Assembly: GCA_016705245.1 (NCBI GenBank)
Contig: JADIYM010000013.1
Coordinates: 1 to 64,000 of the forward strand
Direction: 5' to 3'
Length of the DNA stretch: 64,000 nt
Source: Blastocatellia bacterium
GTDB taxonomy: Bacteria; Acidobacteriota; Blastocatellia; UBA7656; JADIYM01
Part shown: one piece after another, positions 35,017-45,657 of the stretch
Layout: each line of letters begins with the position of its first letter
Numbering within the stretch: position 1 is the stretch's first letter
The notes under the pieces: generated by a model
The model's database searches: none
What the model was told of the DNA's origin: nothing
The model's input: only the letters and a program-made list of their open reading frames with translations
Translations under genes and position numbers: made by a program

Positions 35017-36853
35017 ATGCCACACGACCTGCGTCATCGAATCACAGTTTACGCAATGACGGACGTGGGGATGGTTCGCGCCGGAAACGAAGACACGTTT
35101 CTCGTCGTGAACCTCGACACCTCTGACACCTGGACTCCAGTAACCGTCGAGGACGAGCCCCCCGCGCATCTCTCGTCATTCGAACAATCTTCCCATGGCA
35201 CCGTGCTTGCAGTGTCAGATGGCATGGGTGGCGCGCTCGCCGGAGAGGTCGCGTCGAGAATGGCTGTCGACGGCGTTCGACACCACATGCTCCATTTCCA
35301 GTCGAGCGGGACCTTCGCGAGCTTCCCATTCCATGAGCAGCTGCGCCTCGCCGTCGAGCAGGCAAACTCGCAGATCAACAACGAGAGCATGAGCAATGCC
35401 GACTACGCCGGCATGGGTGCAACGTTCACGGCTGCGGGAGTCGACAATGGCGTTCTGACGATCGCGCAGATTGGAGACAGCCGTTGCTACCTGATCCGGA
35501 ACGGCCGGATCGCCCTCGTGACCCATGATCAGTCGCTCGTGTGGCAGCTCGTCGAGGCCGGTCACATCACCGAGGAAGAGGCCGAAACACACCAGTACAA
35601 GAATGTGATCCTGCAGGCGCTCGGTGCGCAGCCGAGGATCAACGTCGTGGTCGACCGCATCCCGCTCAATCACGGCGACACGGTCCTGCTCTGTTCGGAC
35701 GGTCTCTCGGGACGCGTCCGCGCCGAAGAGATGCTCGACATCGTCACCAAGGGCTCGACCCTGCGCGAGGCGTGCGAAGCATTGATCCAGCTGGCGAACG
35801 ATCGCGGCGGCGAAGACAACATCACCGTCGTGCTCGCCCAGTTCGACGGCGAGGATCTGCCGCCACCTGGAGAGATGCTCAGTGAGCGGATCGAGCGCGA
35901 CCCGAACCTGCCGTACGAGATCGACCTTCTTGCCGACTCCGGAACCCACGCTGAGTCCGGACGTTCGGCCGGCCGATGCCGCGCAGGTGCTGGCCTCGGG
36001 TGATGCGCCGTCGGGCTTCAGCGCCAAGGTGACGGCACTCTTCGGAAAAGCGACGGCGCCGATGAACGTCGAACAAACGGCGCCGCTCGACCCTTCGCCG
36101 GTGACGGCGCCTGCCGGAGCCAAGCCGAACATCACACCGGAGCTTGCTGACCAGATTGCGAAGCTTAACGAGGAGACCGATCAGACGGTCCCGACCGCGG
36201 TGGGTATTCCAGCGTTGACGCCTGAGCTCATCGCGGCGCATGCCGAGATGCTCGCGTCGAAGTCCGGCAAGGATGGGAACGCCCCGGCGGAAGCGCCGGT
36301 CAATCCGACGGCCCCTGCCCCGGTTGTGGAAGGCTCGGACGACGCCGAGGGTGGAATTCTCGGACCGGTCATCACGATGATCGCGATCCTTGCGCTGCTC
36401 GGCCTGGGGACGTGGCTCCTGCACCGTCAACAGGTCAATGCCGAGGCTGCAAGAGCCAACATGCTCGACAGCGCATCGCGCGTTCAAGTGCGGATGCGCG
36501 AGGCGCGCGCCAAACTCCAGACCGTGACACCGGCCATCGACGGACTGAGCCCCGGGGCTCCGCGAGACGAGGCAGTCGAGTTGCGCGATCGCGTCAGCGC
36601 AGGCCTCGAACGAATAACGCCGCTCGTGGATCCCTCCAAAGCACTTCCGGGTACCATTTCAGAGGCCGAAACGATCATTCGAACGATTGATGCCGACCTG
36701 ACTCGCATCGGTTCGATTCTCTCCGAGTCGCAGACCGCTGCGGCGCCGGCTTCGCCGTTGCCTGGAGCCACTCCGGGCGAAACGGCCCCGCAGCCCGCAG
36801 CTCCCGTCTCTTCCTCTACCGCTTCGACGAACTCCGCTCCCACCAACCGCTAG
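35017..36853 (+). CDS. PP2C-family Ser/Thr phosphatase with C-terminal membrane helix, frameshifted
   Basis: Residues 1-300 form a PP2C domain with all metal motifs: VRAGNEDTFLVV, AVSDGMGGALAGE, QIGDSRCYLIRNGRI, LCSDGLSG and GGEDNITVVLAQF. After EIDLL the frame becomes unnatural and stops at 36003. The neighbouring frame continues as a proline-rich linker (LPTPEPTLSPDVRPADAAQV), a membrane helix (GPVITMIAILALLGLGTWLL) and an Ala/Pro/Ser-rich tail to 36853. Removing one T at 35930-35931 fuses them into 611 residues. A cytoplasmic phosphatase tethered by a C-terminal helix suggests a role opposite a membrane Ser/Thr kinase, but none is encoded nearby. A second possible start is the ATG at 35056. 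Confidence 0.82.
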
Positions 36854-37201
36854 TCCCATCCAAAGCTTGGCAACGCTCACCGTCTGATTTCACGACCCGT
36901 TACAAACCCGAACCGATTGGCCCAGAACCCGGAGCGCAGCGACGGGCCGACGTACAATTCTCGGTGCGCCGAGGCTAAAGTCGCCGAGGCTACAGTCGGC
37001 CCCTCGCTGCGCTCGGGGTTCTGGGTCAAACGCTGTCTGATTTCACGACCCGTACAAACCCGAACCGATTGGCCCAGAACCCGGAGCGCAGCGACGGGCC
37101 GACGTACAATTCACGGCTCGCCGAGGCTATAGTCACGGAGGCTACCGTCGGCCCCTCGATACAATCCGCCCCTCGCTGCGCTTCGCGCAAGAGCGACCGG
37201 A
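36854..37201. repeat. intergenic repeat cluster C, 153-base tandem duplication
   Basis: No gene. A unit beginning TTTCACGACCCG with a forward copy of the main repeat (here CCCGGAGCGCAGCGACGGG) and a reverse copy starts at 36888 and again at 37041, a period of 153. The second copy has decayed, its reverse arm interrupted by GATACAATCCGCCC. Between the arms the sequence CGAGGCTA..GTCG recurs, shared with cluster E. Confidence 0.8.
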
Positions 37202-38401
37202 TCACTCTCCTGCCGCAGCGACAAGCTCGAGCGCCTGCTCGAAATCCGCGACGATGTCCCTCGCGTCTTCCAGGCCGATCGACATCCGGACAAGCCCGGG
37301 GACGATCCCCATCTCGGCCATCTGCGCCGGTTCGAGCGTCTTGGCCCACATCGCGGCCGGATGGGTCACGAGCGTCTCGACGCCCCCCAGGCTCGGAGCG
37401 CGCCTGGCGAGCCGCACCGAGTTGACGAACCGGGCCGCGGCGGCGAGACCTCCCCTGAACTCTGCACTGACCATGCCGCCGAATCCCGACATCTGCTCTC
37501 CAGCCAGCTCGCGCTGCGGATGCTCGTCGAGTCCCGGATAATGGACCGCCGCCACCTCGGCGCGACCGGTCAGGAACTGCGCGACCGCGAGGCCGTTGCG
37601 ATTGTGCCGCTCCATCCGCACCGGCAGCGACCGCATCCCCCGCAGCAGCAGCCAGGCCTCGAACGGTCCGAGGATCGCCCCGGTCTCCGACATGACCCTG
37701 GCCACACGGTCGACGTACGCCCGGGTTCCCGCCACGGCGCCGGCGATGAGGTCAGAGTGCCCTCCGAGGTATTTCGTCGCGCTGTGCATGACGAGGTCGA
37801 TGCCGAACTCGATCGGGCGCTGGTTGACCGGCGTCGCGAATGTGTTGTCGGCGACCGTCACGATGCCGCGGGATCGCGCGATGCCCGACACCGCCTGCAG
37901 GTCCGTGATGCGAAGCAGCGGGTTGCTGGGCGATTCGAGCACGATGAGCCGCGTCGACGGCCGGATCGCCGCCTCGATCCGGGCGGGGTCTCGCTGGTCG
38001 ACGAATGTGGTTTCGATGCCGAGCTTCGTCGCGAGTCCGGAGAGGAACGACGTCGTGCCGGCATAGAGGTTCTGCTGCGCGACCACGTGGTCGCCGGCGC
38101 CGGCGAACGCCAGGATTGTCGACGTGATCGCTCCCATGCCCGATCCGGCCACCACTGCGGCCTCGGCGCCCTCGAGCGCAGCAACGACCATCGCCGCCTG
38201 GGTCTGATTCGGATTGCCGGTCCTCGTGTAGAAATGATCGCATCCCGGGGTCGTCGCCTTCTCGAGGAAACTCTCGTCAGAGTCGGCCCAGAAGGTCGAG
38301 GTCTGCCAGATCGGCGGGACGACGGCATCCGTCTCGTTCGCAGCCCGGTCGGCGTGAATGGCCAATGAGTCCGGCAGAAGGCCGTTTATCGAATCGCTCA
38401 T
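37202..38401 (-). CDS. cystathionine gamma-synthase family PLP enzyme
   Basis: This protein of about 399 residues starts at MSDSINGLLPDS (38401) and has YTRTGNPNQTQAAMVVAALEG, VAGSGMGAITSTILAFAG, the PLP lysine in VMHSATKYLGGHSDLIAG and SLGGVETLVTHPAAMW. It is a distinct paralogue of the gene at 33677, and its closeness to cystathionine gamma-synthase, methionine gamma-lyase or homocysteine-forming enzymes cannot be resolved by eye. It is convergent with the PP2C gene across a repeat cluster. Confidence 0.88.
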   Translation of the reverse strand: MSDSINGLLPDSLAIHADRAANETDAVVPPIWQTSTFWADSDESFLEKATTPGCDHFYTRTGNPNQTQAAMVVAALEGAEAAVVAGSGMGAITSTILAFAGAGDHVVAQQNLYAGTTSFLSGLATKLGIETTFVDQRDPARIEAAIRPSTRLIVLESPSNPLLRITDLQAVSGIARSRGIVTVADNTFATPVNQRPIEFGIDLVMHSATKYLGGHSDLIAGAVAGTRAYVDRVARVMSETGAILGPFEAWLLLRGMRSLPVRMERHNRNGLAVAQFLTGRAEVAAVHYPGLDEHPQRELAGEQMSGFGGMVSAEFRGGLAAAARFVNSVRLARRAPSLGGVETLVTHPAAMWAKTLEPAQMAEMGIVPGLVRMSIGLEDARDIVADFEQALELVAAAGE

Positions 38402-38496
38402 GGCCGCCAGCATAAGGCCGGTCAAACTCGGCTGCAATTCGCCGATCGAAGATTCCTCTGACCGGAATTCGCACTCTGGCCCTACAATCCGGCCGC

Positions 38497-38898
38497 GTGC
38501 ACGACAAGACTTTCACCATCCTCGAGGCAAGGGCGCTGCTCCCTCGGCTTCGCGAGCTCTTCGAGGACATGCGCCTCCACCGCAAGATGCTCATCAGGCT
38601 TACCCGGCACGTCGACCGCGCCCGCGCTGCGGCCGAATACGGCGGCGGCACGCCGTACGGCGCCGCCTATCTCGAACACGCGTCGGCCTTCGCCCTTGCC
38701 TACGAGGCAGTCAACGAATCAGGCGTCGTCGTGAAGGACGTGGTAACGGGACTCGTGGACTTTCCGCACGAGCACCAGGGACGCATCATCTACCTGTGCT
38801 GGAAGTTCGGAGAGGACGATCTCGGTTGGTGGCACGAGGTCGAGGAAGGATTCGCCGGGCGGCAACCCCTCGTCGACGCGCTCGAGAAAGCCAATTAG
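38497..38898 (+). CDS. DUF2203 family protein
   Basis: This 133-residue protein shows the conserved DUF2203 features: an N-terminal FTILEARALLPRLRELF helix, VVVKDVVTGLVDFPHEHQGR, YLCWKFGEDDLGWWHEVEEG and FAGRQPL. The function is unknown; some members carry conserved Cys/His suggesting metal binding, and here one Cys and two His occur in that core. It begins with GTG, 95 bases from the divergent PLP gene. Confidence 0.88.
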   Translation: MHDKTFTILEARALLPRLRELFEDMRLHRKMLIRLTRHVDRARAAAEYGGGTPYGAAYLEHASAFALAYEAVNESGVVVKDVVTGLVDFPHEHQGRIIYLCWKFGEDDLGWWHEVEEGFAGRQPLVDALEKAN

Positions 38899-38947
38899 CG
38901 CGATCCGGCACACACGTCCGGTCGCGCCGCAATCTGGAGCTCGGCGC

Positions 38948-39193
38948 CTAAGGGTTCGAGTTGGCCGACGTTGGCGTCTTGACCGCCGCTGCGGATCGAT
39001 CGGCTCCATCCGTCAACTGCTCGGCCTCTCGGGCTTCGAGCTCGGACTGCTTCTCGCCATCCTTCATCGAGTTCTTGAAGTTGCGGATTCCAGATCCCAG
39101 TCCCTTACCGAGCTCCGGCAGCTTTCGCGTGCCGAAAAGAAGGACCACGATCACGAGAATGATCAGCAACTCGGGCATTCCGATGTTCGGCAT
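38948..39193 (-). CDS. tatA: twin-arginine translocase subunit TatA/TatE
   Basis: This 81-residue protein has the typical layout: a short periplasmic N-terminus, one membrane helix (PELLIILVIVVLLFGTRKLP, residues 7-26) ending in the FG hinge, an amphipathic helix (LGKGLGSGIRNFKNSM) and an acidic tail. It oligomerises to form the conduit for folded proteins carrying twin-arginine signals. No tatB or tatC is adjacent. Confidence 0.93.
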   Translation of the reverse strand: MPNIGMPELLIILVIVVLLFGTRKLPELGKGLGSGIRNFKNSMKDGEKQSELEAREAEQLTDGADRSAAAVKTPTSANSNP

Positions 39194-39342
39194 TTCGGTA
39201 TTTCGCTCCTGTCTGTCTGCGCCCGCGCGCCAATCGAAGTGTAGTAGCCACCCCGGGTGGTGTCAAACCTGCGTTCCGTAGGACGCCGGTGGACGCCGTT
39301 CGGTCTCAATCCCTTTCGAACGCCTCTACGCGGCCCGATGGA

Positions 39343-41244
39343 CTAGAGGATCTCTCGGCCGTCACCAACCCGCCGAGTCACGCGCTCGCGATCGAGCCAC
39401 TCGAGGAGCGGTATCGAGTACTTGCGCGACAACCCGCCAGAGAGATCGCGAAACGCCGCGATGTCGAGCCGAGGGTCGACGCTGCGCCGATCGCGGACCT
39501 TGCTCTTGAGGTTGTCGAGCGATTCGACGTGAAAGAGCAGGTCGCCGAGCCGGACGACGCGGCCTTCCCGAACGAGTAGATCTGCGAATTTCTTTGCCTT
39601 CGCCTCGACGAGCCCCGTTTTAGCGGCAATTTCCGCGTGCGACAGCGCTTCGAGTCCCGCTTCGCGCACCAGCGTCTCGAACGACGCCTTCTCTGCCTCG
39701 TCCTGGGCCGACATCGAGCCGGCGCGCGACGCAAGCCGCACGACGTCGCGATCGCGAACGAGCTTTCCGGATTCGACGAGTCCGGTCGTGACCGCGCGAA
39801 ATACCTCGATCGGACTCAGCGCAAAAAGCGAGGACCGCAGTTCCTCGAGCGGCAACCCCGGTGCAATCGGCTCGCGCTTGTGGAACGCCTTCACCGATTC
39901 GAGCGTCGCCGCCTCGAACTTCGACGCGACGTCCGCGTCCACGAACCGGAGTGGCGCATCGCCGACGGCCCGCAACCTCCCCGAAGCGACGAGCGCGGAA
40001 GTGTGCGACATCGCCTCGTCGTCCGTAAGACCCGACACGGCGACGAGCTCTGGCAGCGACAGCGCGCGGACGCCCGCCTTGACCAGCCACTGTGCGACTC
40101 GCTCACGCGCGTCGCCGGCCTCGAGGCGCTCGAGCCAGGCCGCGGCATCGGTATCCGACTGCCGATGTTTGACGGCAGCGGCGTCTAGAATGACGCCCCC
40201 TCCGATGGTCGTTTGCGGCGAGTAGCTTCGAAGAATGAACCGGTCGCCGGGCAATGCGAGGACCGGCGTCTCGAGGCGGATCTGGGCCAGGGCTTCACCG
40301 CCCGGCTCGATCGCGTCGCGTCCGAGCAACACGACCCGGGCAATCGCCTCGACCGTCCCGTGATGGAATCGAACGCGCGCTCGATGCTCGAGAGGTCGCG
40401 ACGCGCCTTCGAGCACGCGGACTTTCACGTCGAGCATCGACGTCGACCGGAATCGTCCGACCGGCGCCAGGACCTGGCCACGCTCGACGTCGTCGAGCTC
40501 GACACCCTGCAGGTTGACCGCCGTCCGCTGCCCCGTCGTCGCGCGTTCGGTCGTCACGCCGTGGACCTGCAGACCTCGTACCTTTACCTTCAGGCCGGCT
40601 GGCAGGACCTCGAGTGCGTCGCCGACGGCGACTTCACCTGAGATAAGCGTGCCAGTGAGGACTGTACCGAATCCGCGAATGGTGAAAGCGCGATCGATCG
40701 GCAACCGGAACGGCCGGTCCGATGCCCGATCCGGAACCCGCTGCGACAGGTCGTGCAGCACCGTCCGAAGCTCGTCGAGCCCGGCGCCAGTGGTCGAACT
40801 GACCGGCACGATGGGCGCTCCGTCGAGGAACGAACCCGCGACGAAATCCTCGACCTCGGCCCGCGCCAGTCCGAGCAGTTCCGCGTCGACCAGGTCGGAC
40901 TTCGTCAGTGCGATGACGCCAGCGCGCACGCCGAGAAGCCGGCAAATGTCGAAATGCTCGCGCGTCTGCGGCATAACCGCCTCGTCGGCGGCGATGACGA
41001 GCACTACGAGGTCGATGCCGTGCGCTCCGGCAAGCATGTTCTTCACGAATCGCTCGTGGCCGGGCACGTCAACAAACCCGATCTCGATGTCGTCGAGCAG
41101 GAGGTTCGCGAAGCCGATGTCGATCGTGATACCCCGCTGCTTCTCTTCCTTGAGCCGGTCGGCGTCGATGCCGGTCAGAGCCCGGACGAGCGACGTCTTG
41201 CCGTGATCGATGTGGCCGGCAGTGCCGACGATGACGTGCTTCAT
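39343..41244 (-). CDS. selB: selenocysteine-specific translation elongation factor SelB
   Basis: This 633-residue GTPase delivers Sec-tRNA to UGA codons. G motifs: GTAGHIDHGKTSLVRALTG (residues 7-25), RGITIDIGFA, DVPGHERFVKNML and ALTKSDLVD. Domain II includes FTIRGFGTVLTGTLISGEV, and the C-terminal half contains the winged-helix repeats that bind the SECIS hairpin (EALSHAEIAAKTGLVEAKAK). Length is normal. selA, selC and selD are not in the window. Its presence means some in-frame TGA codons in this genome may encode selenocysteine. Confidence 0.93.
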   Translation of the reverse strand: MKHVIVGTAGHIDHGKTSLVRALTGIDADRLKEEKQRGITIDIGFANLLLDDIEIGFVDVPGHERFVKNMLAGAHGIDLVVLVIAADEAVMPQTREHFDICRLLGVRAGVIALTKSDLVDAELLGLARAEVEDFVAGSFLDGAPIVPVSSTTGAGLDELRTVLHDLSQRVPDRASDRPFRLPIDRAFTIRGFGTVLTGTLISGEVAVGDALEVLPAGLKVKVRGLQVHGVTTERATTGQRTAVNLQGVELDDVERGQVLAPVGRFRSTSMLDVKVRVLEGASRPLEHRARVRFHHGTVEAIARVVLLGRDAIEPGGEALAQIRLETPVLALPGDRFILRSYSPQTTIGGGVILDAAAVKHRQSDTDAAAWLERLEAGDARERVAQWLVKAGVRALSLPELVAVSGLTDDEAMSHTSALVASGRLRAVGDAPLRFVDADVASKFEAATLESVKAFHKREPIAPGLPLEELRSSLFALSPIEVFRAVTTGLVESGKLVRDRDVVRLASRAGSMSAQDEAEKASFETLVREAGLEALSHAEIAAKTGLVEAKAKKFADLLVREGRVVRLGDLLFHVESLDNLKSKVRDRRSVDPRLDIAAFRDLSGGLSRKYSIPLLEWLDRERVTRRVGDGREIL

Positions 41245-41686
41245 GTGCGGCGATTGTAGCAGGGGGGGGTGGGGTCTACGGTCTGGGCCAATCGGGGCGC
41301 GTTGGTACGAGGCGTAAAATCACACAACGATAGACCCAGAACCCCGAGCGCAGCGAGGGGCCGACTGTAGCCTCGACAAACCGTGAGTTGTTCGTCGGCC
41401 CCTCGCTACGCTCGGGGTTCTGGGCCAATCGGTTCGGGTTTGTACGAGTCGTGATATCGGACTGTGATCTCCCCAGCCCGTGCCAATCGGTTCGGGTTTG
41501 CACCAGTCGTGAAATCAGACACCGTTTGACCCAGAACCCCGAGCGCAGCGAGGGGCCGACTGCAGCCTCCACAAACCGCAAATTGCACAGTCGGCCCCTC
41601 GCTGCGCTCCTGGTTCTGGGCCAGCACCGGCCTCGTGGTACTCTGCGGCCGACGCATCGACCTCGTTCTCGCCGGGGACCCACAGC
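41245..41686. repeat. intergenic repeat cluster D
   Basis: Gene-free spacer between divergently transcribed SelB and the sensor kinase. Main-repeat copies alternate forward (41333-41366), reverse (41395-41430), forward (41524-41562), reverse (41602-41632). The segment CAATCGGTTCGGGTTTG occurs twice (about 41430 and 41485). The start signals for both flanking genes must lie at the edges. Confidence 0.8.
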
Positions 41687-44600
41687 ATGCGAACCCTGCT
41701 GACAACGCTTGCCCTCGTAGCAGTGAGTCTCACCTTCGCGCAGTCCGCGCCGGTGAACCGCGTGTCGGATGTTCGCGACCTGCGCCTTCCGAATCCGCTG
41801 CCCCATTCCGCCGCAACAGGCCGTCCCGTGTTCCGCGTGACGACGAATCGCGACGGACTCCCGCAGAACTCCGTTCAAGGTCTCGTCTTCGACCGCGACG
41901 GCTACCTCTGGGCAGGCACGCAGGATGGCGCCGCCGTATACAACGGCCGGCGCTGGATGGTCGTGAACATGCCGTCGCGCACGCAGTCGAACTTCGTCAC
42001 CTCGGTCGCCGCCGATCCCGCCGGGGGCGTATGGCTCGGCACCCGCGAGGGCGGAGCCTCGAAGTACGAGAAAGGCTCGTGGACTTCGTTCGACGGCCGT
42101 ACCGGCCTGCCTTCGAATGGTGTCCGGGCAATCCTCGTCTCGTCTGCAGAGGGAGCGCCGGTGTGGTTTGCAACCGATGGCGGACTCGCGCGGCTCTCCG
42201 GGAATTCGTGGAGAATCTTCACCGACGCGGATGGCCTGCCGTCCTCCTCCACGACTGCACTGCTCGAAACCGGCAATCCGGATGGAGGTCACGTGCTCTA
42301 CGTCGGCACGGCGCGCGGCGTCGCCCGCGTCGTGGACGACCGGGTCGAGTTGCTTTCCGCCCTCGACGATTCGGCGCCTGTCTCAGTGACCGCCCTCTGC
42401 GAGACCGAATCGACCGACGGCGTCCGTGCGCTTTGGGTCGGCACGCAGGCCGGACTGTTGCGTCGGGACGGCGATTCGTGGCGACGGTTCACGACGGCGG
42501 ACGGACTGCCGTCAAACCTCGTCCGCTGCATCGCCACGACGCTCATGCCGAACGGGGTCCCGTCTCTCTGCGTCGGGACCACCGAAGGACTCGGTCTCTA
42601 TTCGGATGGCGCGTGGACCACGGTCGACCGTGCATCGGGACTGCCCGACCAGAGCGTCATCAGCCTCCTGGCCGACCCGATTTCCGGCCGCACGCATCTT
42701 CTCTTCATGGGGACGACCACCGGTCTCGTGCGTTGGGAGCTCGACGCGTGGAAGTGGTTGACGCATCGGACGGGCTGCCGAGCAGCAACATCTACAGCAT
42801 CCTCGAGTCGGTCAGTGCGCAAGGCGACCGAACGATGCTCGTCGGCACCGATGCCGGCCTGGCCAGACATGAGCAAGGCCGGTGGAAGCTCGTGGACGTG
42901 CCGACGGACTTGCCGTCCAGTCGGATCCTGGCGCTGTGCGAGACCGGACCGGCCGAAGGACCGCGAACGCTCTGGGTCGGCACAACGGCGGGCCTTGCCC
43001 GCAACGACGGAGGTCGATGGACGCGGTTCGACAAGTCGTCGGGTCTACCGGACAGTGGTATTCGCTGCATCACGGAAGGCCGCGACGACAACGGCGCTTC
43101 CGAGTTATGGGTCGGCACGTACGGCGGCGCGGCCCGTCTGTCGAATGGCGAGTGGTCGTCGTGGACGGTCAGGGACGGACTGCCCTCCAACGGCGTGTTG
43201 TCGATCGTCGAGACGCGCGACGAGAGCGGCCACCGCACCGTCTGGGCGGGGACCTACGCCGGTGTGGCGACGTTTCGCGACGGCGAGTGGCGCGAGGTTG
43301 CCACAGACTCGGGACTACCGAAGAGCGTGATCCGCAGCCTTCACGTGTCAACCGCCGCTGATGGTCGTCAGACGCTGTGGGCGGGAACCGGAAGCGCCGG
43401 TGTTGCATGGAGGTCCCTCGACGACCCGGAATCGAAATGGTCCACGCTCTCGGACTCATCGACGCCGGCGCTGCCGAACAACGTCGTGTACCAGATTCGC
43501 GAGGACCGCATCGGCCGGATCTACCTCATGACGAATCGCGGGGTTGCCCGCCTGACCCATCGCAAGCCCACTGCGGACGATCCGACGCTCTTCGGCCTGA
43601 CAACATTCACGACCGACGACGGACTGCCGAACAACGAATGCAACGCCGGCGCATCGACGGTGGACGCGGACGGGCGGATCTGGGCGGGAACCGTCCTCGG
43701 TGCGGCGGTTTTCGATCCGACGCGCGAGATCATCGACTACACGCCAAGCCCGCTGCGGATCGAGCGTTCAGAGGTCGCGACAAGCGGGGAACCCATCCCC
43801 GAAGGCGCCGACCTGAAGCACGACCTCAACGCCGCCGTCTTCGAGTTCGCGCTGCTCAGCTACGCGAGAGAGAGCGACGTGCAGTACCGCACGCAGCTCG
43901 TAGGCCTCGACGACCGGCCGTCGAACTGGTCGTCCGACTTCAAGAAGGAGTACGTCAACCTGCCCGCAGGCTCGTACGTCTTCACGGTCTGGGGGCGCGA
44001 CCACCTGAGCACGGTGTCGGGTCCGGTCGCTTTCGCGTTCTCAGTTCGCGCCGCACCGTGGCGCACATGGTGGGCCATCGCGCTTTACGTGCTGGCTATC
44101 GTCGGACTCGGATATGGAATGCTGCAATGGAGGCTGCGCTCCCTGCGCCGCAACAACGACCGGCTCGAGCAGCGCATCCGTGAGCGCACCGCAGAGATCG
44201 CCGAGAAGGTCGAACAGCTCGCAGCATCCGAACATCTGGCACTCGAAGAGAAAAGCAAGGCCGTCGAAGCCAACAGGGCAAAGTCCGTCTTCCTCGCCAA
44301 CATGTCGCACGAGTTGCGAACACCCCTCAATGCCATTCTCGGATTCATCCAGCTCATGGAACGCGGCGCCAATCGGACGTCCGACGATCGCGAGAGCCTT
44401 GCGATCATTTCGCGCTCGAGCGAGAACCTTCTTGCGCTCATCCTCGATCTGCTGACAGCGTCGAAGATCGAGGCCGGCGGAGTGCAGCTTCACGAGGGAG
44501 CGTATGACCTGCATCGGCTGCTGCGCGGACTTCAGGAGATGTTCGGCCTCGACGCCCAGGCGCGCGGACTGGCTTTCCGATTCGACGTCTCGCCGGACGT

Positions 44601-45657
44601 GCCTCGATACGTGTGGGGCGACGAGAACAAGCTGCGCCAGATCCTCGTGAAACTGATCGGCAACGCTTTCAGGTTCACCCAGCGGGGCGAAGTCTCTGTA
44701 ACGGTCGCCTGGCGCGACGCCCGCGCGTCGTTCGAGGTGAGCGACACCGGGCGCGGCATCCCGGCCGACGACCTGAGCCGCGTCTTTGCCCCGTTCGTAC
44801 AGGCCCAGTCCGAGGAGCGTTTTCATGAAGGCGCGGGGCTCGGTCTGACCATTGCTCGTACGTACGCGCAGGCGATGGACGGCCAGATGTCGATCGAGAG
44901 CGAGGTTGGAAGAGGCACGACGGTGCGGTTCGACGTCCGAATGACTCTGACGTCGACGGTGGATTCAGATCAGGAGTCGCGGAGGGTTACCGGGCTGGCG
45001 CCCGGGCAGTCGCCGCCCAGGATCCTCGTCGTCGACGACACGTGGGAGAATCGTGCGTTGCTCGCGCGCATGCTGACGTCGGTCGGCTGCGAAGTCAGGG
45101 AAGCTCGAAACGGCGAGGACGGCGTCGCTGAATGGGAAGCGTGGAGGCCGGACCTCATCTGGATGGACACGCGGATGCCGTCGCTCGACGGCCCCGCGGC
45201 CACGCGCGAGATCCGAAGACGCGAAGGTGCCGATCGCGCGGCGTGCATCATTGCGACGACGACGAGCGAGTTCGACCAGGAGCGCGACGAGGTGCTCGCG
45301 TCCGGCTGCGACGACTATCTTGCGAAGCCGTGCTCTGAGTCGGCGATCTTCGAGAAGATCGCGAAACACCTCGGCACACGATTCACTTACGAAGAGACGC
45401 CGGTGGACGAGACCTCACTGGCCCCTGAGCCGGTTGTCGACATCGAGCGACTCGCAGCGCTGTCGCATGATCTTCTGGAGCGCCTGCGCCAGGCGGTCAT
45501 GGAGGGCGATGTCGAAGAGGCGAGCCGCCAGATCGAGGCCGTTCGCGAACACGACGAACAGCTGGCGAACGCCATGCGGTCGATGGTCCGTTCCTACCGG
45601 TTCGACGAGATTCAGGAGCTCATCGATCGTGCCGCCGGGAGGGTGATGGGCGACTGA
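41687..45657 (+). CDS. hybrid sensor histidine kinase with Reg_prop beta-propellers, frameshifted
   Basis: This is a single 1323-residue protein once one base is added near 42750-42757, where WELDAWK must join VVDASDGLPSSN. A signal peptide is followed by about 14 Reg_prop repeats (DGLPSN, GLPSSN and WVGT-type blades, roughly residues 45-700) forming two propellers. A Y_Y_Y domain comes next (about 718-788) and one membrane helix (near 795-812). The cytoplasmic part has HisKA with FLANMSHELRTPLNAILGF (His near 875), HATPase (GNAFRFTQRGEV, DTGRGIP, GLGLTIARTYA), and a receiver with phospho-acceptor Asp in LIWMDTRMPSLDG (near 1158). The tail is helical. Such one-molecule systems sense periplasmic glycans in Bacteroidetes; the ligand here is unknown. 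Confidence 0.88.

Noticed and set aside
39343..41244. Selenocysteine readthrough as the cause of the broken genes
   Set aside because: The in-frame interruptions are TAG, not TGA, and the others are frameshifts; no SECIS-like hairpin was seen behind them.
41635..43200. Longer sensor-kinase start at 41635 in the frame of the C-terminal half
   Set aside because: Its first 380 residues are Arg-rich shadow sequence, while the neighbouring frame from 41687 has a signal peptide and clear propeller blades.
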